Assembly (NCBI GenBank): GCA_020853525.1
Contig: JADYYS010000006.1
Coordinates: forward strand, 1 to 64,000
Direction: 5' to 3'
DNA from: Ardenticatenales bacterium
GTDB lineage: Bacteria > Chloroflexota > Anaerolineae > Epilineales > Epilineaceae
DNA length: 64,000 nucleotides
The notes below the pieces were generated by a model. That model did not search any database, was not told the origin of the DNA, and saw only the letters and a program-made list of their open reading frames with translations. This document shows positions 21,237 to 30,593 of this stretch, in pieces. How positions within the stretch are numbered: position 1 is the stretch's first letter; every line of letters begins with the position of its first letter. Made by a program: the position numbers and the translations under genes.

Positions 21237-21789
21237 AGGTCGAACCCTTTGAGCGCCAGGGCCAACGCTTCGCGCGCCCGCTGCCGTCGCTTGCGGGCGG
21301 CTTCCGGCTTGATGCCGAGCGCCTCGGCAACTTCCGGCGCCGAGAGTTCGGCGAACTCGAACAGGTTGAGGATGACACGATGATGCGGCGCGATCGCGGC
21401 CATCGCCCCTTCGATCGCCAGCCGGCGCAGACGCTCGTCCTCGTTCTCGCCGTCGGCGCGAAGAGACGGCCCGAGGCCGAGCAGTTCGGCGGGACGCCGC
21501 TTGCGGCGGCGAAGCTCGTCCGTCGCGGCGTTTGTGGCGATGCGGTACAGCCACGCCCGGAAGTTGGCATCGCGCGGCAGGCGACGCAGCGCGCGGTAGG
21601 CGCGCAAATAGGCGTCCTGGGTGACGTCTTCAGCCACGGTCCCATCCCAAACGATGCGATAGACGTAGTTGTAGATCGCCCGGTGCTGGGTGCGCACCAA
21701 GTCGGCGTAGACGGTTTCAGCCTCAGTGGGGCTCAACCGACCCGTCTCCGCCACGGCCATCGCCTCGTTCGGCAGGGTAATCGCCATCA
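21233..21789 (-). CDS. ECF-family RNA polymerase sigma factor
   Basis: RAIYNYVYRIVWDGTVAEDVTQDAYLRAYRALRRLPRDANFRAWLYRIATNAATDELRRRKRR; AEALGIKPEAARKRRQRAREAL. Confidence 0.93.
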
Positions 21790-22042
21790 TCGCCCTGTTG
21801 AAACGCGCATCATCCGACGTGTGTGACCTCCGCCCGCGCCGCCCGGTCATGTGATCGACCGCACCATCCCAACGGCATCGCAGCCGTCGGCATGGGGTAA
21901 CGACGATCATAGCATGGCGGTTCAGCGGGTCATCGACGGCCTTGGGCGGCCGATTGAACCGGCAGCGGCCCGTTCCCGTTGGAATGGGCAGGGGACGCGG
22001 CCCCCGGGAGTGACGGCGGCCGCTCAAGGAGGTGTCGATACG

Positions 22043-22750
22043 ATGGCTCTTCGCACTAGAGCTCTTCGCACTGGGGCGGCGCTTCGCGCAAGGGTCGCCC
22101 TTCTGCCGTCCGATGCGGCCCAGCCCGCGACAGACCCGTCCGTGACCGACCAGTCGGATGCGGAGCTGATCGGCCGTGCCAAGGCAGGCGATGCAACCGG
22201 GTTCGCCGCGTTGTACGCGCGCCACCATGTGGCCCTCTACCGCACCGCATTGGCGATGACGCGCCATCAGGCACGGGCCGAGGAGCTCGTTCAGGACACG
22301 TTTCTGCGCGCCTACCGCCACTTGGGGCAGGTCGTCCTGGCACCGAGCGCATCGCTTCGGCCGTGGCTGCAGCGGATCCTGATCCACCTGGTCTACGACG
22401 ATGCGGCGCGCCGAACGCACGCGACCGTGTCGCTTGACGCGGTACAGGAGCGCGTTTCGGCGCCCCTGCAAGTGCCGACCGAGCGTCGAATCGAGGCGCG
22501 CGAGCTGCGCCGCACGATCGCCGACGCCATCCGACAGCTGCCCGAGAAGCACCGGCTCGTCGTCATCCTGTTCTACCTGCACGATCTCGATGTCGGCGAG
22601 ATTGCCGAGACGCTCGGCGTGCCGCCGGGAACCGTGAAGTCACGGCTGTTCTACGGCCGCTCTCGGCTACGGGAGCTCCTGGCGTCCGAGGATCCAACGG
22701 CCGAGGGGCGCGTCGGCGCGATCGGGGCGGTGGGCGCGGTGATCGGATAG
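22043..22750 (+). CDS. ECF-family RNA polymerase sigma factor (tandem paralog A)
   Basis: DAELIGRAKAGDATGFAALYARHHVALYRTALAMTRHQARAEELVQDTFLRAYRHLGQV; GVPPGTVKSRLFYGRSRLRELL. AAGGAGGTG RBS upstream. Confidence 0.95.
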   Translation: MALRTRALRTGAALRARVALLPSDAAQPATDPSVTDQSDAELIGRAKAGDATGFAALYARHHVALYRTALAMTRHQARAEELVQDTFLRAYRHLGQVVLAPSASLRPWLQRILIHLVYDDAARRTHATVSLDAVQERVSAPLQVPTERRIEARELRRTIADAIRQLPEKHRLVVILFYLHDLDVGEIAETLGVPPGTVKSRLFYGRSRLRELLASEDPTAEGRVGAIGAVGAVIG

Positions 22751-22804
22751 TCCGATTTGCCCGCTTTGCGCAGGCCGCGGGCCTGTACTAGAGTGACGCT
22801 TGGG

Positions 22805-23410
22805 ATGAATGAGCCCATCATCGGCGACGCTGAGTTGGTTGCGCGCGCGGCGTGTGGGGACGGCATGGCGTTCGAGACGCTGTACCGTCGTCACCACGTG
22901 CCGCTGTTTCGCACGGCGCTCGCCATGACCGGGCAGGTCAACACGGCCGAGGACGTGCTGCAGGACGCATTCGTTCGCGCCTACCGCCACATCGGTCGCG
23001 TGCAGCTCGCCGAGGGCGCATCGCTGCGGCCATGGCTGCACCGCATCGTCGTCAACCTGGCCCGGGATCTGGCCGCACGACGCGAGCCGATCGTCACCAG
23101 CGATACCGACCTCGAGCGCTTCGCGATCGGTGGGCCGTCGCTGGAACGTACGGCCGAGCGGCGCGAACTGAACCGGATCGTGGCCGAGGCGGTAGACAGA
23201 CTACCGTTCGATCAGCGGCTCGTGGTCGTGTTGTTCTATACGCAGGACATGGACGTGGAACAGATCGCGGCGACGCTCGGGATCCCGCCGGGGACCGTCA
23301 AGTCCCGGCTATACTATGGTCGGGTTCGCTTGCGCGCAGCGCTGGCTGAGGACGTACGGCTGGTTGCTTCGCGGGCGATGGAACAGGTGTACAGCGATGG
23401 ACGAGGCTAG
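22805..23410 (+). CDS. ECF-family RNA polymerase sigma factor (tandem paralog B)
   Basis: DAELVARAACGDGMAFETLYRRHHVPLFRTALAMTGQVNTAEDVLQDAFVRAYRHIGRV; GIPPGTVKSRLYYGRVRLRAAL. Confidence 0.95.
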   Translation: MNEPIIGDAELVARAACGDGMAFETLYRRHHVPLFRTALAMTGQVNTAEDVLQDAFVRAYRHIGRVQLAEGASLRPWLHRIVVNLARDLAARREPIVTSDTDLERFAIGGPSLERTAERRELNRIVAEAVDRLPFDQRLVVVLFYTQDMDVEQIAATLGIPPGTVKSRLYYGRVRLRAALAEDVRLVASRAMEQVYSDGRG

Positions 23411-23996
23411 TGAGATGAAGCGGAATTCGACGCGCGCGGGCGGCGGCGCGCCGCGGCACCCGTGGTATGACGATCGGCTCGGGCGCGCCGTACGCACCGG
23501 GTTGGGCGACGTGCGCAACGCACGGCCGTCGGACGACGTGTGGCTGCGCATCGCGAGCGATCTCGGCATCCCGGCGGACGCAGGATTGGCAGTCGGGCTC
23601 GCGGCGACGCCGAGCGGCTGGCACCGTCGCCTCGAGCGATGGCGCGTCGAGCTGATCTCCCCGTTCCGGCGACTGGCGTCGATCAGCGCCATCGCGGTGG
23701 CGGTGCTCGTCGTCGGCCTGAGCTTCGACGTCGTGCTGTCGGGCCAGTCGGGCCAGTACGGCGGCCCGTTCGCATGGACGGCCGCCGGACTCCATCAGAT
23801 CGGCGTTCCGCAGGATGAAGCCGGCATCCAGCCTTCGCCGCAGAACCGCGCCCCGGCCGACATGTCGGCGGCACGCTGGTGGCCGGATGACATTGTCGCT
23901 CGCCGAAGAGATCGCGATGGGTCGCGCGGTTCGCCGCTCGTCCTCGCTCCCGCGTACGCCGGCCGACCCCCTGCGCGCGTCGTTGTCCCTCGCTAG
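23397..23996 (+). CDS. Single-TM protein, candidate anti-sigma partner
   Basis: Overlaps the ECF sigma stop; central TM segment ISAIAVAVLVVGLSFDVVLS. Confidence 0.6.
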   Translation: MDEASEMKRNSTRAGGGAPRHPWYDDRLGRAVRTGLGDVRNARPSDDVWLRIASDLGIPADAGLAVGLAATPSGWHRRLERWRVELISPFRRLASISAIAVAVLVVGLSFDVVLSGQSGQYGGPFAWTAAGLHQIGVPQDEAGIQPSPQNRAPADMSAARWWPDDIVARRRDRDGSRGSPLVLAPAYAGRPPARVVVPR

Positions 23997-25836
23997 TCCA
24001 CCACCACTGCAGAATCTCCGGGATCCACGCTCAGGTGGCAACCCCGAGCGTGTCCAGTGGTGGTGCGCTCGGGTCGTCACGGGAATCGTCGGCCTCGGTC
24101 TCGGCGCGGCCGTGCTCGGCTGTGGGATCGCGCCGTCCCGGCCGCCGGTCGAGGTCGATGGCGGCGCCCGCCTCGACGGTGCGGCACCTCCGTCCGCGAC
24201 GCGCACGCCTGCCGAGGGCGCAGCCGTCCGCGATGGCGGTGTCGGCGTCGAGAACGCGCAGTCCCGTGCCGCGGGCAGCGATGGTTCGGCTGCGGGATCC
24301 CGTGCGCCGGGGACGGCCCTGCCGCGGACCGGCGGCACGCTCCGCCTGCCCGGCGCGGCACCGACGACGCTGGATCCGCACCGCGCCCGTGACGTCGTGT
24401 CGGCCGAGTACATCTACGAGGTCTTCAGCGGGCTCGTCACGCTGTCCAACGATCTGAAGGTCGTGCCCGATCTGGCCGAGCGGTGGACCGTGTCGTCGGA
24501 CGGGACGGCCTTCACGTTCACGCTGCATCCCGCGCGCTTTCACGACGGCACGGCGGTGACGTCGGAGGACGTGCGCTGGAGCCTCGAGCGGGCTTGCGAT
24601 CCGGACACCGCGCCCGACCTCGCCGCCACCTATCTGGGCGATGTCGTCGGTTGTGCCGACAAGCTTGCCGGGCGCGCGGCAACGCTGGCGGGTGTGACGG
24701 CCGACGATCCGACCCACATCACGATCCGAATCGACACCCCGCGGGCCGACTTCCTGGCCAAGCTCACGTACCCGACGTCGTTCGTGCTGGACAGGCGGCA
24801 GGTCGAAAGCGATCCCGACTGGTCGGACCACCCGATCGGGACGGGTCCGTTCCGGCTGACGAGCCACGAGGCCGAAACGCGCATCCGTCTCGAGCGACAC
24901 GCGGGCTACCACGGCGCCCGCGCCCTGCTCGACGCCGTCGAATACGACCTCCGCCCGCTCGACCCGGTCACGCGCTTCGAGAACGGCGAGCTCGATGCGT
25001 CGCCGGTGGGTGCATCCGATCTTGCGCGCGTCCAGGACCCGCTGAACCCGCTGTCGCACCTCGTGGTTCAAGGGCCGGGCGATCTCGGCGTCAGCTACAT
25101 CGGGTTCAACACGCGCATGGCGCCGTTCGACGACATCCACGTCCGCCGCGCGTTCAGCTTGGCGGTGGACAAGCCGCGCCTCGCATCGTTGGTCCTGCGC
25201 GGCGCCGTCCGCCCGGTCGACACGATCCTTCCACCCGGCATGCCCGGGTTCGACGCGGCGAGAAGCCCGCTCAGCCACGATCCGCCGGACGGACCCGCGC
25301 TCGCCCGAGCCGAGCTCGCCGCATCACGCTACGCCGGCGCGTTGCCGCCGATCACGATCGTGGCCAGCGGCGGGGGCGGCAACAGCCCTTCGACGCTGGC
25401 CGTCGTCGAGGCATGGCGCGACGTGCTCGGCGCCGAGGTGACGATCGAACAGGCGCCGTGGGACACCTTTCAGGCCGACATCGACCGCGGCGTCTACCAG
25501 GCTTGGCCCCTGGGCTGGGTGGCGGACTATCCGGACCCGCAGAACTTCCTCGACGTCCTGTTCCACAGCGGCAGCGCCCTGAACGCGACGCGCTACGCCA
25601 ACCCCGAGGTCGATGCGTGGCTGGTGGCTGCCCGCACGGAACTCGACGCCGACGCGCGGCTGGCCCTGTACGCGAAGGCGGAGAGCCGGATCCTGTCCGA
25701 TGCACCGTGGCTGCCCCTCGTGTCGGGCATCGAGACATGGCTGGTGGCGCCCAACGTGCGCGGCTTCACGGTGCCGCCGATCGTCGTCCAGCGCCTGGGG
25801 CAGGTCTGGTACGCCTCCGAAACCAAAGGCCGATGA
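23917..25836 (+). CDS. Family 5 extracellular solute-binding protein (peptide/dipeptide ABC)
   Basis: GGTLRLPGAAPTTLDPHRARDVVSAEYIYEVFSGLV; DVRWSLERACDP; IGTGPFRL; lipobox LGAAVLGC. Start codon uncertain because a repeat lies in the 5' region. Confidence 0.85.
   Translation: MGRAVRRSSSLPRTPADPLRASLSLASPPPLQNLRDPRSGGNPERVQWWCARVVTGIVGLGLGAAVLGCGIAPSRPPVEVDGGARLDGAAPPSATRTPAEGAAVRDGGVGVENAQSRAAGSDGSAAGSRAPGTALPRTGGTLRLPGAAPTTLDPHRARDVVSAEYIYEVFSGLVTLSNDLKVVPDLAERWTVSSDGTAFTFTLHPARFHDGTAVTSEDVRWSLERACDPDTAPDLAATYLGDVVGCADKLAGRAATLAGVTADDPTHITIRIDTPRADFLAKLTYPTSFVLDRRQVESDPDWSDHPIGTGPFRLTSHEAETRIRLERHAGYHGARALLDAVEYDLRPLDPVTRFENGELDASPVGASDLARVQDPLNPLSHLVVQGPGDLGVSYIGFNTRMAPFDDIHVRRAFSLAVDKPRLASLVLRGAVRPVDTILPPGMPGFDAARSPLSHDPPDGPALARAELAASRYAGALPPITIVASGGGGNSPSTLAVVEAWRDVLGAEVTIEQAPWDTFQADIDRGVYQAWPLGWVADYPDPQNFLDVLFHSGSALNATRYANPEVDAWLVAARTELDADARLALYAKAESRILSDAPWLPLVSGIETWLVAPNVRGFTVPPIVVQRLGQVWYASETKGR
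23993..24067. repeat. Dispersed terminal-inverted repeat, copy 2
   Basis: CTAGTCCACCACCACTGCAGAATCTCCGGGATCCACGCTCAGGTGGCAACCCCGAGCGTGTCCAGTGGTGGTGCGC. Confidence 0.9.
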
Positions 25837-25936
25837 ACCGGCGTCGCGGTGCGAACGTTGTTCCTTGCGATTCGCGTCGACGCGGACGGAGCAGCGGTCA
25901 CCGGCCGCACCACCCGCTCGGCAGTTCACAACCCGG

Positions 25937-25964
25937 TTGACGGTCCGGCGCGCCATGTTACAAT
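25937..25964 (+). promoter_or_regulatory. Sigma70-type promoter upstream of the second solute-binding protein
   Basis: TTGACG - 16 bp - TACAAT. Confidence 0.6.
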
Positions 25965-26121
25965 GGCCGCGCGCTCCGGGGGCATCTTGCCCTCCGGTGG
26001 GTCGTACCTTCGGATCGGGCTGTGTGCCCTCGAGCGTTCGGTGTGGACCAGCGGACGGCAACCCTTTCCCCCGTCCCGTCACCCACCGACTTAGTCGGGA
26101 AGACCAGGAGGAGAACGCAAC

Positions 26122-28134
26122 GTGAAGACCCCATTTGCAAGCAAGCGGCTTGCCCTAGCACTCGGAATGGCGATGACGGGACTGCTCGTCGCCTGCACGC
26201 CGCCGGGCGACGGCGGCGTGGAGCAGGGCGCGGACAGCGAAGCGCCCGCGGCCATCACCGACACGGAAGCGGCGGACACGACGCCGATGTCGGAGCCCGT
26301 CGCGGCCGACGCCGAGACCGGCATGGATGTGATGGCGTACGACAAGGCGGCGACGAAGGGCGCGGACGGCACGCTCGTCATCGGCCAGGCGCAGGAACCG
26401 GACGTGCTCTACACCCACGGCGCCACGATGCTGGCCTCGACGCACGTCCTCAACTCGCTCTATGACGGCCCGATCGAGGGGCTGTCGTACGACTACCAGG
26501 CCGTGACCGTCAAGGCGCTGCCGAAGATCGAGAACAACGACGGCTCGGCATCGCTGGCGATGGTCAGCGTCGATGCCGGCGGCAAGTACGTCGACGCGAC
26601 GACCCAGGAGGTCACGACGGCCACGGCCACGGTGGCCGACCTCGGCCAGCTGACCGTCCGGTGGACCTTCGTCGACGGGTTGATGTGGCAGGACGGGACG
26701 CCCGTGACGGCCGAGGACTCGGTCTGGAGCAAGACGCTGGCGTGCGACATCGACTCGCCGACGAGCAAGTTCCTGTGCGACCGCACCGTGAGCTACAAGG
26801 CGATCGACGATCACACCGTCGAATGGGTCAGCCTTCCGGGCTACACCCCGCAGGACTACTTCACGAACGTCTACACGCCCCTCCCGCGCCACCAGCCGGG
26901 CGCCGGCGGCAAGGCGATGTCCGAGATGACCGCCAAGGAGATCCTCGAGGACAACGAGTTCAACCGCAAGCCGTGGTCGTACGGTCCGTTCATGATCGAG
27001 GAGTGGTCGGACGGCGACTACATCAAGCTCACGCGGAACCCGAACTACTGGCGCGCAGCCGAGGGCCTGCCGATCCTCGACACCGTCATCCACAAGTTCA
27101 TCAAGGACTCCAACGCGCTCCTCGCGGCGCTGCGCACCGGCGACATCGACGTCGCGACGCAGGACGGTCTCGACATCACGATGTTCGATGACCTCGAGGC
27201 CGCCAACACGGGTGGCGAGGCGACGCCGTACTACGTTCCCGGCACGGTCTGGGAGCACATCGACTTCAACCTGCAGCCGCTGGACGATCGCCCCGCCTTC
27301 GGCGCGTGCAAGGACGTCCGCTTGGCGATCGCCTACGGCACGGACCGCGCGACGATGGCCGACGAGATCCAGAAGGGCAAGACGACGGTCGCGGACACGA
27401 TCATGCCGGCCGAGCACTGGGCCTATCCGCCCGAGGGCATGCTGACGTCGTATCCGTACGACTCGGAGAAGGCGATCGAGATGCTCGAGGCGGCCGGGTT
27501 CACCGATCCGGACGGCGACGGCACGCGAACGGCGGCGCAGGACATCACGTGCTCGGTCGTCACCGGCGTGGACGGGGCGACAACCGACAAGGTCATCAAG
27601 GCCGGCACGCCGCTCGAGCTCAAGCTGAACACGACGAAGGGCAACGTGATGCGCGAAGAGACGACGCTGCTCTTCCAGCAGAACATGACCGATATCGGCG
27701 TCAAGGTCAGCCTGGAGTACCTGCCGGCCGACACCCTCTTCGCCAAGAACGAAGAGGGCCCGCTCACCGGTCGCCGCTACGACCTCGGCGAGTTCGCGTG
27801 GGTGTCCGGTGTCTCGCCGAGCGTCGGACTCTACTGGTGCGACCAGATCCCGTCGCCGGAGAACAACTGGGCCGGCCAGAACAACCCCGGCTACTGCAAT
27901 CCGAACTACGACAAGGTGTCGAAGACGGCCGACAACACCCTCGAACGTGACGAGGCGTTGCCGATGTACCATGAGGCGCAGAAGATCTTCAGCGACGAGC
28001 TGCCGGTCCTGCCGCTGTTCGCCCGGGTGAAGGTAATGGCCACCAAGCCGGAGGTCATGAACTTCATGCCGAACGCCACGGTCAGCAGCGAGACCTGGAA
28101 CATCGAGACCTGGGGCTTCGCAGCCGCACCGTAA
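26122..28134 (+). CDS. oppA: Family 5 extracellular solute-binding lipoprotein
   Basis: MKTPFASKRLALALGMAMTGLLVAC lipobox; GTLVIGQAQEPDVLYTHGATMLASTHVLNSLYDG; SYGPFMIEEWSDGDYIKLTRNPNYW. Confidence 0.9.
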   Translation: MKTPFASKRLALALGMAMTGLLVACTPPGDGGVEQGADSEAPAAITDTEAADTTPMSEPVAADAETGMDVMAYDKAATKGADGTLVIGQAQEPDVLYTHGATMLASTHVLNSLYDGPIEGLSYDYQAVTVKALPKIENNDGSASLAMVSVDAGGKYVDATTQEVTTATATVADLGQLTVRWTFVDGLMWQDGTPVTAEDSVWSKTLACDIDSPTSKFLCDRTVSYKAIDDHTVEWVSLPGYTPQDYFTNVYTPLPRHQPGAGGKAMSEMTAKEILEDNEFNRKPWSYGPFMIEEWSDGDYIKLTRNPNYWRAAEGLPILDTVIHKFIKDSNALLAALRTGDIDVATQDGLDITMFDDLEAANTGGEATPYYVPGTVWEHIDFNLQPLDDRPAFGACKDVRLAIAYGTDRATMADEIQKGKTTVADTIMPAEHWAYPPEGMLTSYPYDSEKAIEMLEAAGFTDPDGDGTRTAAQDITCSVVTGVDGATTDKVIKAGTPLELKLNTTKGNVMREETTLLFQQNMTDIGVKVSLEYLPADTLFAKNEEGPLTGRRYDLGEFAWVSGVSPSVGLYWCDQIPSPENNWAGQNNPGYCNPNYDKVSKTADNTLERDEALPMYHEAQKIFSDELPVLPLFARVKVMATKPEVMNFMPNATVSSETWNIETWGFAAAP

Positions 28135-28189
28135 CCCTGCTCGGCGGTCGCTCTGACCGCGACCAGGTTCGCTGGATGTAAAGATGAGC

Positions 28190-28229
28190 CACGCTGGGCC
28201 GGCGCCACGCCAGGTGCCGGCCCAGCGTG
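28190..28229 (+). terminator. Strong GC hairpin between oppA and oppB (terminator/attenuator or mRNA stabiliser)
   Basis: CACGCTGGGCCGGC ... GCCGGCCCAGCGTG perfect 14-bp stem; no following T-run. Confidence 0.65.
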
Positions 28230-28289
28230 CTCCCGGCGACCGGACACATTCCGGTGTCTGCCGGGGGTTGCCAAGGGGAAAGGGAACCC

Positions 28290-29360
28290 ATGAGCGCCTA
28301 CCTGATCCGCCGCCTGATCCAAATGGTCATCGTGCTCATCATCTCTTCGATGGCGATCTACACGCTGCTCAACATGGTGCCGGGCGGTCCGTTCGACGGG
28401 CTGATGCAGAATGCTGACGCGAAGACACGTGTGACGCCCGAGCAGATCGAGCGTATGAACGCCATGCTCGGCCTCGACAAGCCGCCGGCCATTCGCTTCA
28501 TCGCCTGGGCCACCGGCGACGATTGGATGGGCGTGCTCGACGAGGCGTGGGCAGGCGACGGGCGCGGCATCATCCGAGGGGACTTCGGGATGTCGTTCAA
28601 AGAGCGCCGACCCGTCCTCGAAATGATGGGGGACCGAATCAAGAAGACGGTCGTCATCACCGGCCTGTCGGCCATCCTGGCGATCGTCATCGCCATCCCG
28701 ATCGGCATCTTCTCGGCGGTGCGCCAGTACTCCAAAGCGGACTACGCCGTGACCTTGTTCACGTTCATCGGCACCGCGATCCCCGGGTTCTGGTTCGCGC
28801 TCATGGCGATCGTGCTCTTCGGCATCAAGTTCCAGGACTGGGGGTTGCCACAGCTGCCCACAAAGGGCTGGGCATCGCTACGCGCTCCTAGACCGGGAAC
28901 ATTGACGCATACCCTCGGGGTCACGCAGGGCTCGTTGGCGGACGTCGCCCTGCACCTGGTGATCCCGGTGGTCGTGCTCGGACTCCTTCAGATGGCCGGT
29001 TGGACCCGCTTCATGCGCTCGAGCATGCTCGAGGTCCTGCAGCAGGACTACGTTCGCACCGCGCGCGCCAAGGGCCTTGGCGAGAGGTTTGTCGTCATCA
29101 AGCACGCCCTTCGCAACGCGCTCATCCCGCTGGTGACCATCGTGACGTTCGAGCTGCCGTTCCTGTTCGGCGGGACGATCCTTTTGGAGCAGATCTTCTC
29201 GATCCCCGGCATGGGCCTCATGTACTTCGAAGGCCTGAGCCAGTTCGATTGGCCGGTCGTCCAAGGCTATCTGCTCATCTCGGCCGTACTGACGGTGATC
29301 GCGACGCTGCTCTCGGACATCTTGTACACCGTGGTCGACCCGCGGATCCGGCTGGGCTAG
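28290..29360 (+). CDS. oppB: ABC transporter permease, oligopeptide type
   Basis: MSAYLIRRLIQMVIVLIISSMAIYTLLNMVPGGPFDG; RTARAKGLGERFVVIKHALRNALIPLVT EAA loop. Confidence 0.95.
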   Translation: MSAYLIRRLIQMVIVLIISSMAIYTLLNMVPGGPFDGLMQNADAKTRVTPEQIERMNAMLGLDKPPAIRFIAWATGDDWMGVLDEAWAGDGRGIIRGDFGMSFKERRPVLEMMGDRIKKTVVITGLSAILAIVIAIPIGIFSAVRQYSKADYAVTLFTFIGTAIPGFWFALMAIVLFGIKFQDWGLPQLPTKGWASLRAPRPGTLTHTLGVTQGSLADVALHLVIPVVVLGLLQMAGWTRFMRSSMLEVLQQDYVRTARAKGLGERFVVIKHALRNALIPLVTIVTFELPFLFGGTILLEQIFSIPGMGLMYFEGLSQFDWPVVQGYLLISAVLTVIATLLSDILYTVVDPRIRLG

Positions 29361-29434
29361 TACCCCGCCACTGTAGAATCTCCGGGTTCCGTACTCTGAT
29401 GGCCACTCCGAGCATGTTCAGTGGCGGGGTACTC
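29357..29434. repeat. Dispersed terminal-inverted repeat, copy 3 (between oppB and oppC)
   Basis: CTAGTACCCCGCCACTGTAGAATCTCCGGGTTCCGTACTCTGATGGCCACTCCGAGCATGTTCAGTGGCGGGGTACTC; perfect ends GTACCCCGCCACTG / CAGTGGCGGGGTAC. Confidence 0.93.
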
Positions 29435-29457
29435 GTACCCTCTCGAGGAGGATCCTC

Positions 29458-30507
29458 ATGGCCGTTGCAGAGCTGACATTTGGACGCGAGGAACTGGCGG
29501 CAGCGCAGGACGAGTCGCAGTTGTCGGTGGTCTGGCGTCGATTCCGACGCCACAAGCTCGCCGTCGTCGGGCTGTCGATCGCGATGCTGTTGGCGCTGAC
29601 GTGCTTCATCGGGCCGGTCGTTTCCCCGTACGCGGCGAACAAGATCGAAGCCGGCGGCGTCGCCTATCGTGGGCTCAAGAAGCTCAGTCCGGGCACGGCA
29701 GTGACGCTGGAATGGGATCGCGGCGTTCCCGAACGTACGAACGACGACCGCATCGTCGCGTTCTCGACGGGTTGGGTCGGCGCCAAGGATCCGGCCAATG
29801 AGATCGAGCATCGCCTGTACGTCCTCGGCACGGACAACTCAGGGCGCGATACCCTCACGCGGCTCATGCAGGGCGGGCGGGTTTCCCTCTCCCTGGCGCT
29901 GATCGTCGTGCTCATCCAGCAGATCCTTGGGACGATCATCGGCGCGATCAGCGCATACTACGGCGGCTGGGTGGACAGCGTCATCATGCGCGGCGTCGAC
30001 TTCCTGATCACCCTCCCGTCGCTGCCGATCTTCATGGTGTTGCAGGTCATCCTGCGCGACAGGGGGATCCCGGGTGGTTCGATCGGCGTGCTCGCGGTCG
30101 TGTTCATCGCGCTCGGCTGGACGGGTTCGGCGCGCCTGGTGCGGGGGATGGTCCTGTCGCTCAAGAACCAGGAGTTCGCCGAGGCCGCGCGGGCCATGGG
30201 CGCATCGGACCGTCGGATCGTCCTGCGACACCTCATCCCGAACGCGCTCGCCCCGGTCCTCGTCTCGGCGACGCTCGCGATCGGCGGCATCGTCGTCGGC
30301 GAGGCATCCCTTTCCTACCTGGGATTCGGCGTTCAGCCGCCGGACCCGAGCTGGGGCAACATGCTCTCCAACGCCCAGCAGCTGATCCTCGATCAGCCGT
30401 GGGCGGTGTTCTACCCCGGCCTGGCGATCTTCCTCACCAGCCTCAGCTTCAACTTCATGGGCGACGCGCTGCGCGACGCACTCGATCCTCGCGGACAGAT
30501 CCGGTAA
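29458..30507 (+). CDS. oppC: ABC transporter permease, oligopeptide type
   Basis: VVWRRFRRHKLAVVGLSIAMLLALTC; LGTDNSGRDTLTRLMQGGRVSLSL; EAARAMGASDRRIVLRHLIPNALAPVLV. Confidence 0.95.
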   Translation: MAVAELTFGREELAAAQDESQLSVVWRRFRRHKLAVVGLSIAMLLALTCFIGPVVSPYAANKIEAGGVAYRGLKKLSPGTAVTLEWDRGVPERTNDDRIVAFSTGWVGAKDPANEIEHRLYVLGTDNSGRDTLTRLMQGGRVSLSLALIVVLIQQILGTIIGAISAYYGGWVDSVIMRGVDFLITLPSLPIFMVLQVILRDRGIPGGSIGVLAVVFIALGWTGSARLVRGMVLSLKNQEFAEAARAMGASDRRIVLRHLIPNALAPVLVSATLAIGGIVVGEASLSYLGFGVQPPDPSWGNMLSNAQQLILDQPWAVFYPGLAIFLTSLSFNFMGDALRDALDPRGQIR

Positions 30508-30593
30508 ACTACCCGCCCTGCGGGCAGCGGCCACAGCAACCACATGCCGCGTCTCTGCAACGACCGGTCGCCAGGCAAACTTGAGGTATCACC

